Source: an uncultured Thermomicrobiales bacterium (GTDB lineage Bacteria; Chloroflexota; Chloroflexia; Thermomicrobiales; UBA6265). Taken from it: a DNA stretch of 39,842 nt. Below, piece by piece: positions 10,452-17,958 of the stretch (its first letter is position 1; every line of letters starts with the position of its first letter). The DNA lies in NCBI GenBank assembly GCA_902806405.1, contig CADCWL010000038.1, forward strand, positions 1 through 39,842, in the 5' to 3' direction. The translations under genes were made by a program, and so were the position numbers. The notes under the pieces are model-generated. The model was not told the DNA's origin and did no database searches. It saw nothing but the letters and a program-made list of their open reading frames with translations.

Positions 10452-11734
10452 CCGATCTTGAGGAGGTCGGCGAAGGGCTGGGGATCGCTGTAGGGGCCGA
10501 CGAGGGCGAGGCTGAGCTTCTCCTCCCGGAAGAGCTCGACGGCGAGCTCCCGGACCTCCTCGGCGGTGACGGCCTCGATCTTCTCCATCACCTGCTCGGG
10601 GGTTTTGATCTCGCCGTAGGTCGCCTCCTGGCTGCCGATCCAAGAGGCCACGGAGCGGCTGTCCTCGAGGCCCATCAGGAGGCGGCCCTTGCGGAGCTCC
10701 TTGGTCCGGCGGAGCTCGTCCGCGGGGACCGGCTCGTGGACCAGCTTGCGCAGCTCCTCGACGATGGCGCCGACCGTCTCCTCGACCCGCTCCAGGTCGG
10801 TGCCGGCGTAGACGACGCCCTGGCCGACGTCGGCGTAGGGGCGGAAGTAGCCGTAGACGGAATAGACGAGGCCGCGCTTCTCCCGGATCTCCTGGAAGAG
10901 GCGGGAGCTCATGCCGGAGGAGAGCACGGCCTCGATCGTCGACTGCACGTAGCGGCGCTCGGTCGAGTAGGGCAGGGCCGGCATCGAGAGGCAGAGGTGG
11001 GCCTGCTCCGTCTCCCGCTCGACGAGGCGGACGCGGGCGGCGTCCTGGGCGGCCACGGTCGGCGCGAACTCGTCCGGCCGCTCGGGCTTGGCGAGGTCGC
11101 CGAAGTGCTCCTCGGTGAGGGCCACAACCTCCTCGTGGCGGACCTCGCCGCCGGCGGCGACGACGAGCCGGTCCGGGCCGTAGTTGCGGCGCCAGTAGCC
11201 GACCATCGCCTCGCGGTCGACGGCACCGACCGTCTGCTCCGAGCCGGCGATGGAGCGGCCGACCGCCTCCTCGCCCCAGACGACCTCGTCGATCACCTCG
11301 TGGACGACGTCCTCCGGCGAGTCCTGGATGGAGCGGATCTCCTCGATGATCACCGAGCGCTCCTTGTCGAGCTCGGCGGTATCGATCACGGAGTTGCGCT
11401 GGATGTCGGCGAGGACGTCGTAGGCGGAGGCGAAGTGGGTGCTCGGGGTCTTGCACCAGTAGGTGGTCGATTCGCGGCCGGTGGCCGCGTTGAGGACGCC
11501 GCCGACCCCCTCGATCTCCTGCGAGATCTGCATCGGGTCGGGGCGGCGCTCGGTCCCCTTGAAGAGCATGTGCTCGAGAAAGTGGGAGATGCCGGCGACC
11601 GGGGCCGGCTCGTAGCGGGAGCCGACGCCGTAGTAGAAGATCAGGCTCGCCGATTTGACGCCGGTCATCGGGCCGGTGACGACGCGGACGCCGTTCGGCA
11701 GGGTCGTCTTGTGGTAGGGGGACGGGACGGACAA
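10448..11734 (-). CDS. M16-family zinc peptidase (processing-peptidase type)
   Basis: The HxxEH zinc motif of inverzincins is present as HFLEH (H51, E54, H55), and the usual distal glutamate lies in the EEI region (KERSVIIEEIRSIQD). The second half contains the typical SRLFQEIREKRGLVYSVY segment. At 428 residues it matches single-chain bacterial M16B enzymes rather than 900-residue insulysins. I prefer the TTG at 11734, with AAGGAG eight bases upstream, over an in-frame TTG at 11764. No signal peptide is seen, so it should act in the cytoplasm on short peptides or presequence-like substrates. It is the first gene of the operon with a GNAT and nadC. Confidence 0.92.
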   Translation of the reverse strand: MSVPSPYHKTTLPNGVRVVTGPMTGVKSASLIFYYGVGSRYEPAPVAGISHFLEHMLFKGTERRPDPMQISQEIEGVGGVLNAATGRESTTYWCKTPSTHFASAYDVLADIQRNSVIDTAELDKERSVIIEEIRSIQDSPEDVVHEVIDEVVWGEEAVGRSIAGSEQTVGAVDREAMVGYWRRNYGPDRLVVAAGGEVRHEEVVALTEEHFGDLAKPERPDEFAPTVAAQDAARVRLVERETEQAHLCLSMPALPYSTERRYVQSTIEAVLSSGMSSRLFQEIREKRGLVYSVYGYFRPYADVGQGVVYAGTDLERVEETVGAIVEELRKLVHEPVPADELRRTKELRKGRLLMGLEDSRSVASWIGSQEATYGEIKTPEQVMEKIEAVTAEEVRELAVELFREEKLSLALVGPYSDPQPFADLLKIG

Positions 11735-11830
11735 GAGGGAAACTCCTTGCGGGATCTCTACCAAAAGCTTTGCGCGTCTACCGCATCGACCGGCGCTCGA
11801 CGTTCGGCGCAGGCGACACCCAAGATCGGT

Positions 11831-11836
11831 ATTGTA
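11831..11836 (-). promoter_or_regulatory. Possible -10 of the M16-GNAT-nadC operon
   Basis: TACAAT on the minus strand lies about 95 bases before the TTG start, in the divergent gap shared with the DinB-like gene. No good -35 is visible. Confidence 0.25.
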
Positions 11837-11899
11837 GGGGCAAGACGTGCTCGGCGGTGCGGGGCGCAGGGGTGGCGACTACGGAGGGAGGATCGCGGG

Positions 11900-12367
11900 A
11901 TGGAGCCAACCGTGGCGAAGGTGGGAGAGCTGTACCGGGCGGCGCACGCGGGGTTGCGGGAGCAGGTCCGGGGGTTGGACGCGGTGGCGCTGAACTGGGC
12001 GCCCGCGCCGGGGACGAACTCGATCGCGGCGCTGGTGGTCCACACCCTCGGATCGGAGGAGGAGGTGCTGCGGGCGGTCGCCGGGGTGCCGGGAAACCGC
12101 GACCGGGACGAAGAGTTCCGGGCGGAGGCGGCGTCCGCCGACGAACTCCTGCGACGGCTCGACGCGGGGGACGCGCTGCTCGCGGAGCTCGCGGCGCGGA
12201 TCACGGCCGACGACCTGGCCGCGATCAGGCCGCGGGGCGACCGGCCGCCGCAGACGGGGCTGCACTGGCTGCTGACGAACTACGGGCACGCGCGGGAACA
12301 CCTGGCGCACGTGGAACTGACGAAGCAGCTGTACGAGGCGGGGGCAGGAGCTGCGGCGCGGCAGTGA
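11900..12367 (+). CDS. DinB/DUF664-like protein
   Basis: A 155-residue all-helical protein with the pattern of the DinB-like four-helix-bundle superfamily: a first metal-ligand histidine in VVHTLGSEEEVL and a pair in the HAREHLAHVELTKQ helix near the C-terminus. The family includes bacillithiol/mycothiol-dependent transferases and many proteins of unknown role; which one applies here cannot be decided. GGAGGGAGGA precedes the ATG. The gene is divergent from the M16 operon and convergent with the aminotransferase gene. Confidence 0.8.
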   Translation: MEPTVAKVGELYRAAHAGLREQVRGLDAVALNWAPAPGTNSIAALVVHTLGSEEEVLRAVAGVPGNRDRDEEFRAEAASADELLRRLDAGDALLAELAARITADDLAAIRPRGDRPPQTGLHWLLTNYGHAREHLAHVELTKQLYEAGAGAAARQ

Positions 12368-12458
12368 TTCCGGGCCACCGCCTGAAGGCCGGCCCCACCC
12401 GGGGGAGACGCGCGAGTCCGATCCGTGGGGCCGCGTAGGCGCCGGGCACGGACGCTAC

Positions 12459-12475
12459 CCGCCGTGACGCGGCGG
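12459..12475. terminator. Short hairpin between convergent genes
   Basis: CCGCCG and CGGCGG with a 5-base loop lie in the 157-base gap between two convergent genes. The position suits a shared terminator, but the stem is only six bp and has no U-tail. Confidence 0.2.
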
Positions 12476-12524
12476 CCGGAACCGGCGAGCGGACGGGAGC
12501 GGGGGATCGTTCGGGGCAACGGCC

Positions 12525-13700
12525 TCAGGTCGTCATCTCCGGGAGCAGCCGGGCCAGGGCGGAGATCAACGCGTCGGCGTCGTCACGGGTGTTGTAAACC
12601 TGAACGGAGACGCGGATCAGCGGGCCGCTGGACCATCTCGTGAGCGGGACTTCGATCCGGTACTCATCGTAGAGGCGACGCTTGAGTGCCGGGGCATCGA
12701 GCGGCGGGAGGGGAGAGGCGACCATCTGGGCGAACCAGGGCCAGCCATCGGCCGACGGCTCGCAGGAGATGGGGGGGAGGCCGGTCAGGTCTTCGAGACG
12801 GGCCCGGGTCTCGGCGGCGAGCAGGTGGCAGGCGCGGCGGACGGACGGCCAGTCGTGGGCGGCTTGGAAGTCGATGGCCGCGGGGACGGCGAGGAAGGCT
12901 GCGAGGTCGCGGGTGCCCTGCCACTGATTACGGCTGAGGAAGGTGCGGTCGGGACGGTGGTTGCTGCTCCCCTCGATCCAGCCCCAGCTGACGATCATCG
13001 ACTCCATCCAGGCCTGCTGGTCCGGCCGGACGTGGAGGAAAGCAGACCCTTTGGGGGCGCAGAGCCACTTGTGGCAGTTGCCGGCGTAGACGTCGGCGCC
13101 GATCGCCGCGAGATCGAGCGGAATCTGGCCGGGGGCGTGGGCGCCGTCGACGACGGAGAGGATGCCCGCCTCGCGGGCGCGGCGGCAGAGCTCGGCGACC
13201 GGCAAGGTGAGGGCGGTGCCCGAGGTGATGTGGCTGAGGAAGAGGACCTTGGTCCGGGGCGTGACGCCGGCCCAGATGGCGTCGGCAACCGCCGCGGGCG
13301 CGTCGACCGGAAGGGGGACGGGCTGGCGCACGTAGCGGGCGCCGACCCGGGCGCAGACGTGCTGCCAGGTCTGGTCGAGCGCGCCGTACTCGAGGTCGGT
13401 TGAGAGGACTTCGTCGTCCGCGGCCAGGGGGAGGGAGCGGGCGACGACGTTGAGGCCGGAGGTCGCGTTTGGGACGAAGACGAGGTCGTCTGCGTCGGCG
13501 CCGAGGTAGGCGGCGAGGCGCTCCCGGGCGGCGTCGAGCAAGCCGTCGCTGCGGCGCCCGAGGAACGCGACCGGTTGCCGCTCCAGCTCCCGCTGCCACC
13601 GCTGGTACTCGTCGAAGACCGGTGCGGGGCAGGCTCCGAAGGAGCCGTGGTTGAGGAAGACCACGTCCGGGTCGAGGAGGAACTGGTCGCGGAGGGGCAC
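12525..13700 (-). CDS. Class V aminotransferase-fold PLP enzyme (isopenicillin-N-epimerase-like)
   Basis: The 391-residue protein has the fold-type I pattern of class V enzymes: FLNHGSFGACP at the start, NATSGLNVVARS in the cofactor loop, VVDGAHAPGQIP with the pyridine-binding aspartate, and Schiff-base K211 in GNCHKWLCAPKG. The N-terminal FLNHGSFG and NCHKWLCAPKG signatures are those of the CefD/isopenicillin N epimerase group rather than IscS/NifS, which carry a cysteine loop not seen here. Members of this group include epimerases, lyases and desulfurases, so the reaction is open; a beta-lactam pathway is not implied. GTG start, with GAGGTG seven bases upstream. Confidence 0.85.
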   Translation of the reverse strand: MPLRDQFLLDPDVVFLNHGSFGACPAPVFDEYQRWQRELERQPVAFLGRRSDGLLDAARERLAAYLGADADDLVFVPNATSGLNVVARSLPLAADDEVLSTDLEYGALDQTWQHVCARVGARYVRQPVPLPVDAPAAVADAIWAGVTPRTKVLFLSHITSGTALTLPVAELCRRAREAGILSVVDGAHAPGQIPLDLAAIGADVYAGNCHKWLCAPKGSAFLHVRPDQQAWMESMIVSWGWIEGSSNHRPDRTFLSRNQWQGTRDLAAFLAVPAAIDFQAAHDWPSVRRACHLLAAETRARLEDLTGLPPISCEPSADGWPWFAQMVASPLPPLDAPALKRRLYDEYRIEVPLTRWSSGPLIRVSVQVYNTRDDADALISALARLLPEMTT

Positions 13701-14071
13701 CGGTCTTCACCTCACGGCTGGATGGGGACGAGGGATCGGGAGTTAGGGCCGTCGCTTCGAGGTCGGCGTCGCCCGACGGACGGGACCGGCCGCCCCGGCG
13801 ACAGAGCGGACGTCCCCCGCCATTGTGACGGCCCGCACCCATGCGGCCGTCACCGACCCCCGGCGGCTCTGTAACCGCGCCTTCTTCGGCAACCGCGCCC
13901 ACCCCGGCTCAAAGCGAGGAACGCCACAGGGGCCAAGAGTGTCGGCGGGCCGCGGAGATGGCCTACATTCCGGCAGAGGATCCCCGAATTGGTCGGCAGC
14001 CAGGGAGCGAACGGTCGCGGAGCGTCGCGCCCGCCCCGCCATTTCGGCGGAGCGGCCGCGACGAGGGAGGG
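13701..14071. other. Intergenic region of 371 bases
   Basis: This region lies between the start of the aminotransferase gene and the end of the peptide-binding-protein gene, both on the minus strand. It holds one bulged stem-loop at 13825-13853 (listed separately). No credible small gene with a ribosome-binding site was found. It must contain the aminotransferase promoter, but no clear -10/-35 pair is visible. Confidence 0.6.
13825..13853. terminator. 12-bp stem-loop with one bulged base
   Basis: GTGACGGCCCGCA pairs with TGCGGCCGTCAC around a CCCA loop, with one unpaired C. It lies 220 bases past the binding-protein stop and 125 bases upstream of the aminotransferase start. It may be a terminator of the ABC operon or a leader structure of the aminotransferase gene. 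Confidence 0.35.
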
Positions 14072-15910
14072 TTAGCCCTCTCGGCCCTCGGGCGCGTCCG
14101 CGCCGATGTAGAGGCCCTCGGGGACAGTGCTAGTGCAGGAGTATCCCGGCCAGTGCATGCTGCTGATGCCGTTCTCGTCGGGGGCGATGAAGTCGCCCTT
14201 GAGCCACGGCTTGATCAGCTGGACCGGCGTCTCGTGGTAGACGAACACGCCGGGCACGTCCTCGACCAGGATGCGCTCGACCTCCTGGAACATCGTCAGC
14301 CGCTGCTGGGGGTCGCCGACGAAGGAGGCCGCCTCATCGAGACCGGTGTCGAACGCCTCGTTCACCCAGGAGTGGCGGCCGCCGGAGTGCCAGACGCCGA
14401 GCATGTTCGCGGGGTCGAGGAAGTCCATCCCGTAGGAGACGTAGCCGAAGAGGATCTCGGTCGGCTTGGCGTTGAGCGCGGCGGTGAAGCCCTGCTGGTC
14501 CTTCGCCGCGATCTCGACGTCGATCCCGAGGTTCTCTTTGATCATCGAGGCCATCGCCCCGGCCACCCCCTGATCGAGGGGGGAAGGGGCGCGCAGCCAC
14601 ATCTCCTGGGCCGGGAAGCCTTCGCCCTCCGGGAAGCCGGCCTCGGCGAGGAGCTGCTTGGCGAGCGCCGGGTCGAACTTCTGGATCTCCTTGAGGGCGT
14701 CCCCGTTCGCGGCGGGGAAGCCCGGGGCGAGCCACGAGTAGGCCGGGGCGCCGGCGGGTCCGAGGATCTGGCTGGCGATCGCCTCGCGGTCGATCGCGTG
14801 GGAGAACGCCTGGCGGACCTTGATGTTGTCGAACGGCGCCTTCGTCACGTCGAAGAAGAGGTAGAAGCAGCGGAAGTCGCCGACGCCGGAGTGGACCTGC
14901 GACGCCTTCTCCGGGTCGTCCTGCATCAGCTTGAGCTGGGCGGGCGCCGGCTTGTTCATGAAGTCGACTTCGTCGTTCTCGTACATGGTGAAGAAGGCGT
15001 CGGGGGCGGCGAGCTTAACGATCACCTTGTTGACCGGGACCTTGAGCTGCCCCGTGTACTGCTCGTTGCGGACGTAGACGATCCGCTGGTCTCGCTGCCA
15101 CTCCGAGAGGATGAACGGCCCGGCGGAGACGGCGGTCTCCGGGTTGGTGTTGTAGAGCGGCCCGTGCTCGGCCAGGGCCTTGGCCGAAAGGGGAAGCGAG
15201 TAGAGGAGCTTGGCCGGCATGTAGGGTGCCGGCTCCTCCGACTCGAAGATCAGGGTCTGGGCGTCCGGACCCTGGCGGACGCCGATCTGGTCGGTCGGCA
15301 CCGCGCCTTCGAGCGCCTGGTTCCAGTTCTTGATCGTCCCCTGGCTCGCCCAGAACCAGGAGAAGTCCCAGGCGTGGCCCGGATCGGCGGCGTAGCGGAA
15401 GGTCGCGATCCAGTCCTCGGCGGTGACGGGGGTGCCGTCGCTCCAAACGAGGTTCGGATCGAGCCGGAACGTCCAGGTTCGGCCATCCTCGCTGCCGCTC
15501 CACTCCAGGGCGGCGGCCGGAATCAGCTCGAAGTTCTTGTTGAGGCGGATCAGCGGGTCGCTGAAGAGGTCGGACGCGGCCTCGGACGGTCGCTCGTAAA
15601 CCTGCTCGTAGAAGTCGAGGACCTTGGCGATGGAGACGTTGTCCGGCGCGACGTAGACCTGCCGTTCCGGCGGGGCGGCGTCCGGCGGCAGCGCCGGCAC
15701 CGCCTGGCCCGCGGGCGCGGCGGCGGGGACGGCGGCAGCGGGGGAAGCGATGGCGTTTCTCGGGCCGACGCCGACCGCACCCGCGGCCGCGGCGCCCGCC
15801 GCCGCGCCGAGCAGGGTCCGCCGCCGGAGGCGGTGTCCGAGCGGGTCGGGCGGCACCGATGCCGGGTCGGGAATGGGAGCGGGCGTGCGATCCTCGGAAC
15901 CGGTCGACAT
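14072..15910 (-). CDS. Oligopeptide-type ABC transporter substrate-binding protein (family 5)
   Basis: The 612-residue protein has the length and motifs of the family 5 (DppA/OppA) binding proteins: FYEQVYERPSEAASDLFSD early on, the WSDGTPVTAEDW signature, and KVRQAFSHAIDREAI. The N-terminus carries RRRTLLGAAAG followed by an Ala-rich hydrophobic stretch, a twin-arginine-type signal without a lipobox cysteine. It would capture peptides or another medium-sized ligand outside the cell. The ATG at 15910 has AGGAG seven bases upstream. It is the third gene after both permeases; its ATPases are on the other strand, beyond a molybdoenzyme. Ligand identity cannot be read from sequence. Confidence 0.92.
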   Translation of the reverse strand: MSTGSEDRTPAPIPDPASVPPDPLGHRLRRRTLLGAAAGAAAAGAVGVGPRNAIASPAAAVPAAAPAGQAVPALPPDAAPPERQVYVAPDNVSIAKVLDFYEQVYERPSEAASDLFSDPLIRLNKNFELIPAAALEWSGSEDGRTWTFRLDPNLVWSDGTPVTAEDWIATFRYAADPGHAWDFSWFWASQGTIKNWNQALEGAVPTDQIGVRQGPDAQTLIFESEEPAPYMPAKLLYSLPLSAKALAEHGPLYNTNPETAVSAGPFILSEWQRDQRIVYVRNEQYTGQLKVPVNKVIVKLAAPDAFFTMYENDEVDFMNKPAPAQLKLMQDDPEKASQVHSGVGDFRCFYLFFDVTKAPFDNIKVRQAFSHAIDREAIASQILGPAGAPAYSWLAPGFPAANGDALKEIQKFDPALAKQLLAEAGFPEGEGFPAQEMWLRAPSPLDQGVAGAMASMIKENLGIDVEIAAKDQQGFTAALNAKPTEILFGYVSYGMDFLDPANMLGVWHSGGRHSWVNEAFDTGLDEAASFVGDPQQRLTMFQEVERILVEDVPGVFVYHETPVQLIKPWLKGDFIAPDENGISSMHWPGYSCTSTVPEGLYIGADAPEGREG

Positions 15911-15978
15911 CGACGGTCTCCTCTCTTCGGTCTGACCACCGCCCGCCCATCCGTGGCGCGACGGTGCACGGAGCGCAC

Positions 15979-16881
15979 TCAATTCTGGCGCGGGTCGAGC
16001 GCGTCGCGCAAACCGTCGCCGACGAAGGTGAATCCAAGCATCACCAGCGCGATCGCGAGCGTCGGGAAAAGGCCGAGGTGCCAATAGGGGCGGATGTAGG
16101 TGGCGCTCTCGCCGACCATCCGGCCGAGGCTCGGCGTCGGCTCGTTGATCCCGATCCCGAGGAAGCTCAGGCCCGCCTCGGTGAAGATCGCCGTCGGGAT
16201 AGCAAGGGTGACGGCGACGATGAGGGGAGCCAGCGCGTTCGGCAGGAGGTGGCGGACCGCGATCGACGTCTCGGTGGCGCCGATGCTCCGCGCCGCGGCG
16301 ACGTACTCCTGTTCGCGCAGCGTCAGCAACTGGGCGCGGAGGAGTCGGCAGAGAGTGACCCAGCTCGTGAGGCCGATCACGAGGATCACGTTGGCGACGC
16401 CGCTGCCGACGACCGAGATCAGGAAGATCGCGAAGAGGATGCCGGGGAAGGCGGTCATCACCTCGACGACCCGCATCACGGCGAAGTCGGCGAGACCGCC
16501 GCGGAGCCCCGCCAGCAAGCCGAGGGGAAAGCCGACGGCGCAGGCGAGGGCGACCGCGGCGACGCCGACGAAGAGGGACGTCCGGACGCCGTAGAGCATC
16601 CGGCTCAGGTAGTCGTGGCCGATCGTGTCGGTGCCGAGCGGGTAGGCGCGGCTGGGAAACTGGTTGGCGGCCATCAGGTCGGCGAAGTCGTAGGGCGTGG
16701 GGGCGAGGATCGGGGCCAAGACTCCGGCCAGGATCAGGAACAGGCTGAGCAGGAAGCCGGCCATGGCGAGGCGGTGACGGAGGAAGCGGCGCGTCGCGTA
16801 GTAGGCGTTGCCGTGGGCGACCGGCGCCGACCGGCGCAGTGCACCAGCCGAGGTGCGGGCCAGCGTGGAGGGAGTGGCCAT
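15979..16881 (-). CDS. Oligopeptide-type ABC transporter permease (DppC/OppC family)
   Basis: The 300-residue protein has the long cytoplasmic N-terminus, a first membrane helix at about 40-60, and the GTDTIGHDYLSRMLYGVRTSL segment that begins the permease domain of DppC-like proteins. The ATPase-contacting EAA loop is seen as EYVAAARSIGATETSIAVRHLLPN. About six membrane helices are expected. It starts 9 bases after the upstream permease stop, with GAGG six bases before the ATG, and is followed 68 bases later by the binding-protein gene. Confidence 0.93.
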   Translation of the reverse strand: MATPSTLARTSAGALRRSAPVAHGNAYYATRRFLRHRLAMAGFLLSLFLILAGVLAPILAPTPYDFADLMAANQFPSRAYPLGTDTIGHDYLSRMLYGVRTSLFVGVAAVALACAVGFPLGLLAGLRGGLADFAVMRVVEVMTAFPGILFAIFLISVVGSGVANVILVIGLTSWVTLCRLLRAQLLTLREQEYVAAARSIGATETSIAVRHLLPNALAPLIVAVTLAIPTAIFTEAGLSFLGIGINEPTPSLGRMVGESATYIRPYWHLGLFPTLAIALVMLGFTFVGDGLRDALDPRQN

Positions 16882-16890
16882 CGCCGGCCT

Positions 16891-17826
16891 CTACCGGGCC
16901 GCGCCGCCACTGAGGCGGATACGGGGGTCGAGAACGGTGTAGAGGAGGTCGGTCAGGAGATAGGTGATGCCCCAGAGGGTGGCGACGAGGAGGACGAGGG
17001 CGAGGATCATCGGGTAGTCGCGGCTGGAGGTGGAGGTGACGAAGAAGCGGCCGAGACCGGGGATGCGGAAGGCGGCCTCGATGAAGATCGATCCGGTCAG
17101 GATGTTCGGGATCTCCGGCAGGAGGATGGTGACGAAGGGGATCAGGGAGTTGCGGACGATGTGCGCGGAGAGGACCCGGCGCTCCCCCAGGCCCTTCGCC
17201 CGTGCCGTCCGCACGTAGTCGGCGCGCATCGCTTCCAGCAGGCTGGCGCGGGTGTAGCGGGCGACGAGCGCGGTCGGCGCCAGCGCGTAGGCGAGGACCG
17301 GCAGGACGTAGTGCTTCGGCTCGCCCCAGCCGCCCGGAGGGAGCCAGTCGAAGCGGACGCTGAAGAGGAGCACCAGCCAGAGCGCGATCACGAAGTTTGG
17401 CACGACCAGGCCCAGGGTGGCGGTGAAGGTGACGGCGTAGTCGAGCCAGGTGTTCTGCCGCAGGGCGGAGACGACGCCGAGGAGGGTGCCGAGGGTGAAG
17501 GCGAGGAGGATCGTCGGCACCCCGATCTTGATCGTGACCGGCCAGGCCCGCGCGATCAAGCCCGTCACCGTCTCGGTCGGGCTCTGAAAGGGGACGCCGA
17601 AGTCGCCGCGGACGGCGTGGGACATGTAGCGCAGGTACTGCTCCCAGAGGGGGCCGTCGAGGCCGTACTTGCGGAGCTGGGCGAGGCGGGTCGCCTCGGG
17701 GAGGCGGCGCTCCGTGACGTCGAAGGGGCCGCCGGGGACGGCGTGCATCAGCAGAAAGGCGATCACCGAGACGGCGACCAGGACGAAGAGGAGGCTGACG
17801 AGGCGCCCGAGGACGTAGCGGGCCAC
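16891..17826 (-). CDS. Oligopeptide-type ABC transporter permease (DppB/OppB family)
   Basis: The 311-residue protein starts with the typical [20 protein letters not shown] helix, then PGGPFD, the LGLDxPL-like [14 protein letters not shown] motif and six membrane segments. The EAA loop is [27 protein letters not shown] start, with GGGAGG six bases upstream. It is the first gene of the minus-strand half of the importer. The 132-base gap before the divergent molybdoenzyme gene must hold both promoters. Confidence 0.93.
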   Translation of the reverse strand: MARYVLGRLVSLLFVLVAVSVIAFLLMHAVPGGPFDVTERRLPEATRLAQLRKYGLDGPLWEQYLRYMSHAVRGDFGVPFQSPTETVTGLIARAWPVTIKIGVPTILLAFTLGTLLGVVSALRQNTWLDYAVTFTATLGLVVPNFVIALWLVLLFSVRFDWLPPGGWGEPKHYVLPVLAYALAPTALVARYTRASLLEAMRADYVRTARAKGLGERRVLSAHIVRNSLIPFVTILLPEIPNILTGSIFIEAAFRIPGLGRFFVTSTSSRDYPMILALVLLVATLWGITYLLTDLLYTVLDPRIRLSGGAAR

Positions 17827-17919
17827 GCGATCCCTCCCGGGGCGTCGTTCGGCGCAGGGTAAGCAGGCGGTAAACTACCAAAACGTGAACGGCTCCGCTC
17901 GGCGCCGCGGCGGTGCGGC

Positions 17920-17944
17920 CGTCGCCTAGGCTGCGCCGGCGACG
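17920..17944 (+). promoter_or_regulatory. Leader stem-loop just before the molybdoenzyme ribosome-binding site
   Basis: CGTCGCC and GGCGACG pair across an 11-base loop, ending right before the AAGGGG Shine-Dalgarno site of the plus-strand gene. It could influence translation or be chance in GC-rich DNA. I do not recognise the conserved core of the molybdenum-cofactor riboswitch. Confidence 0.3.
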
Positions 17945-17958
17945 AAGGGGTGAGGACG

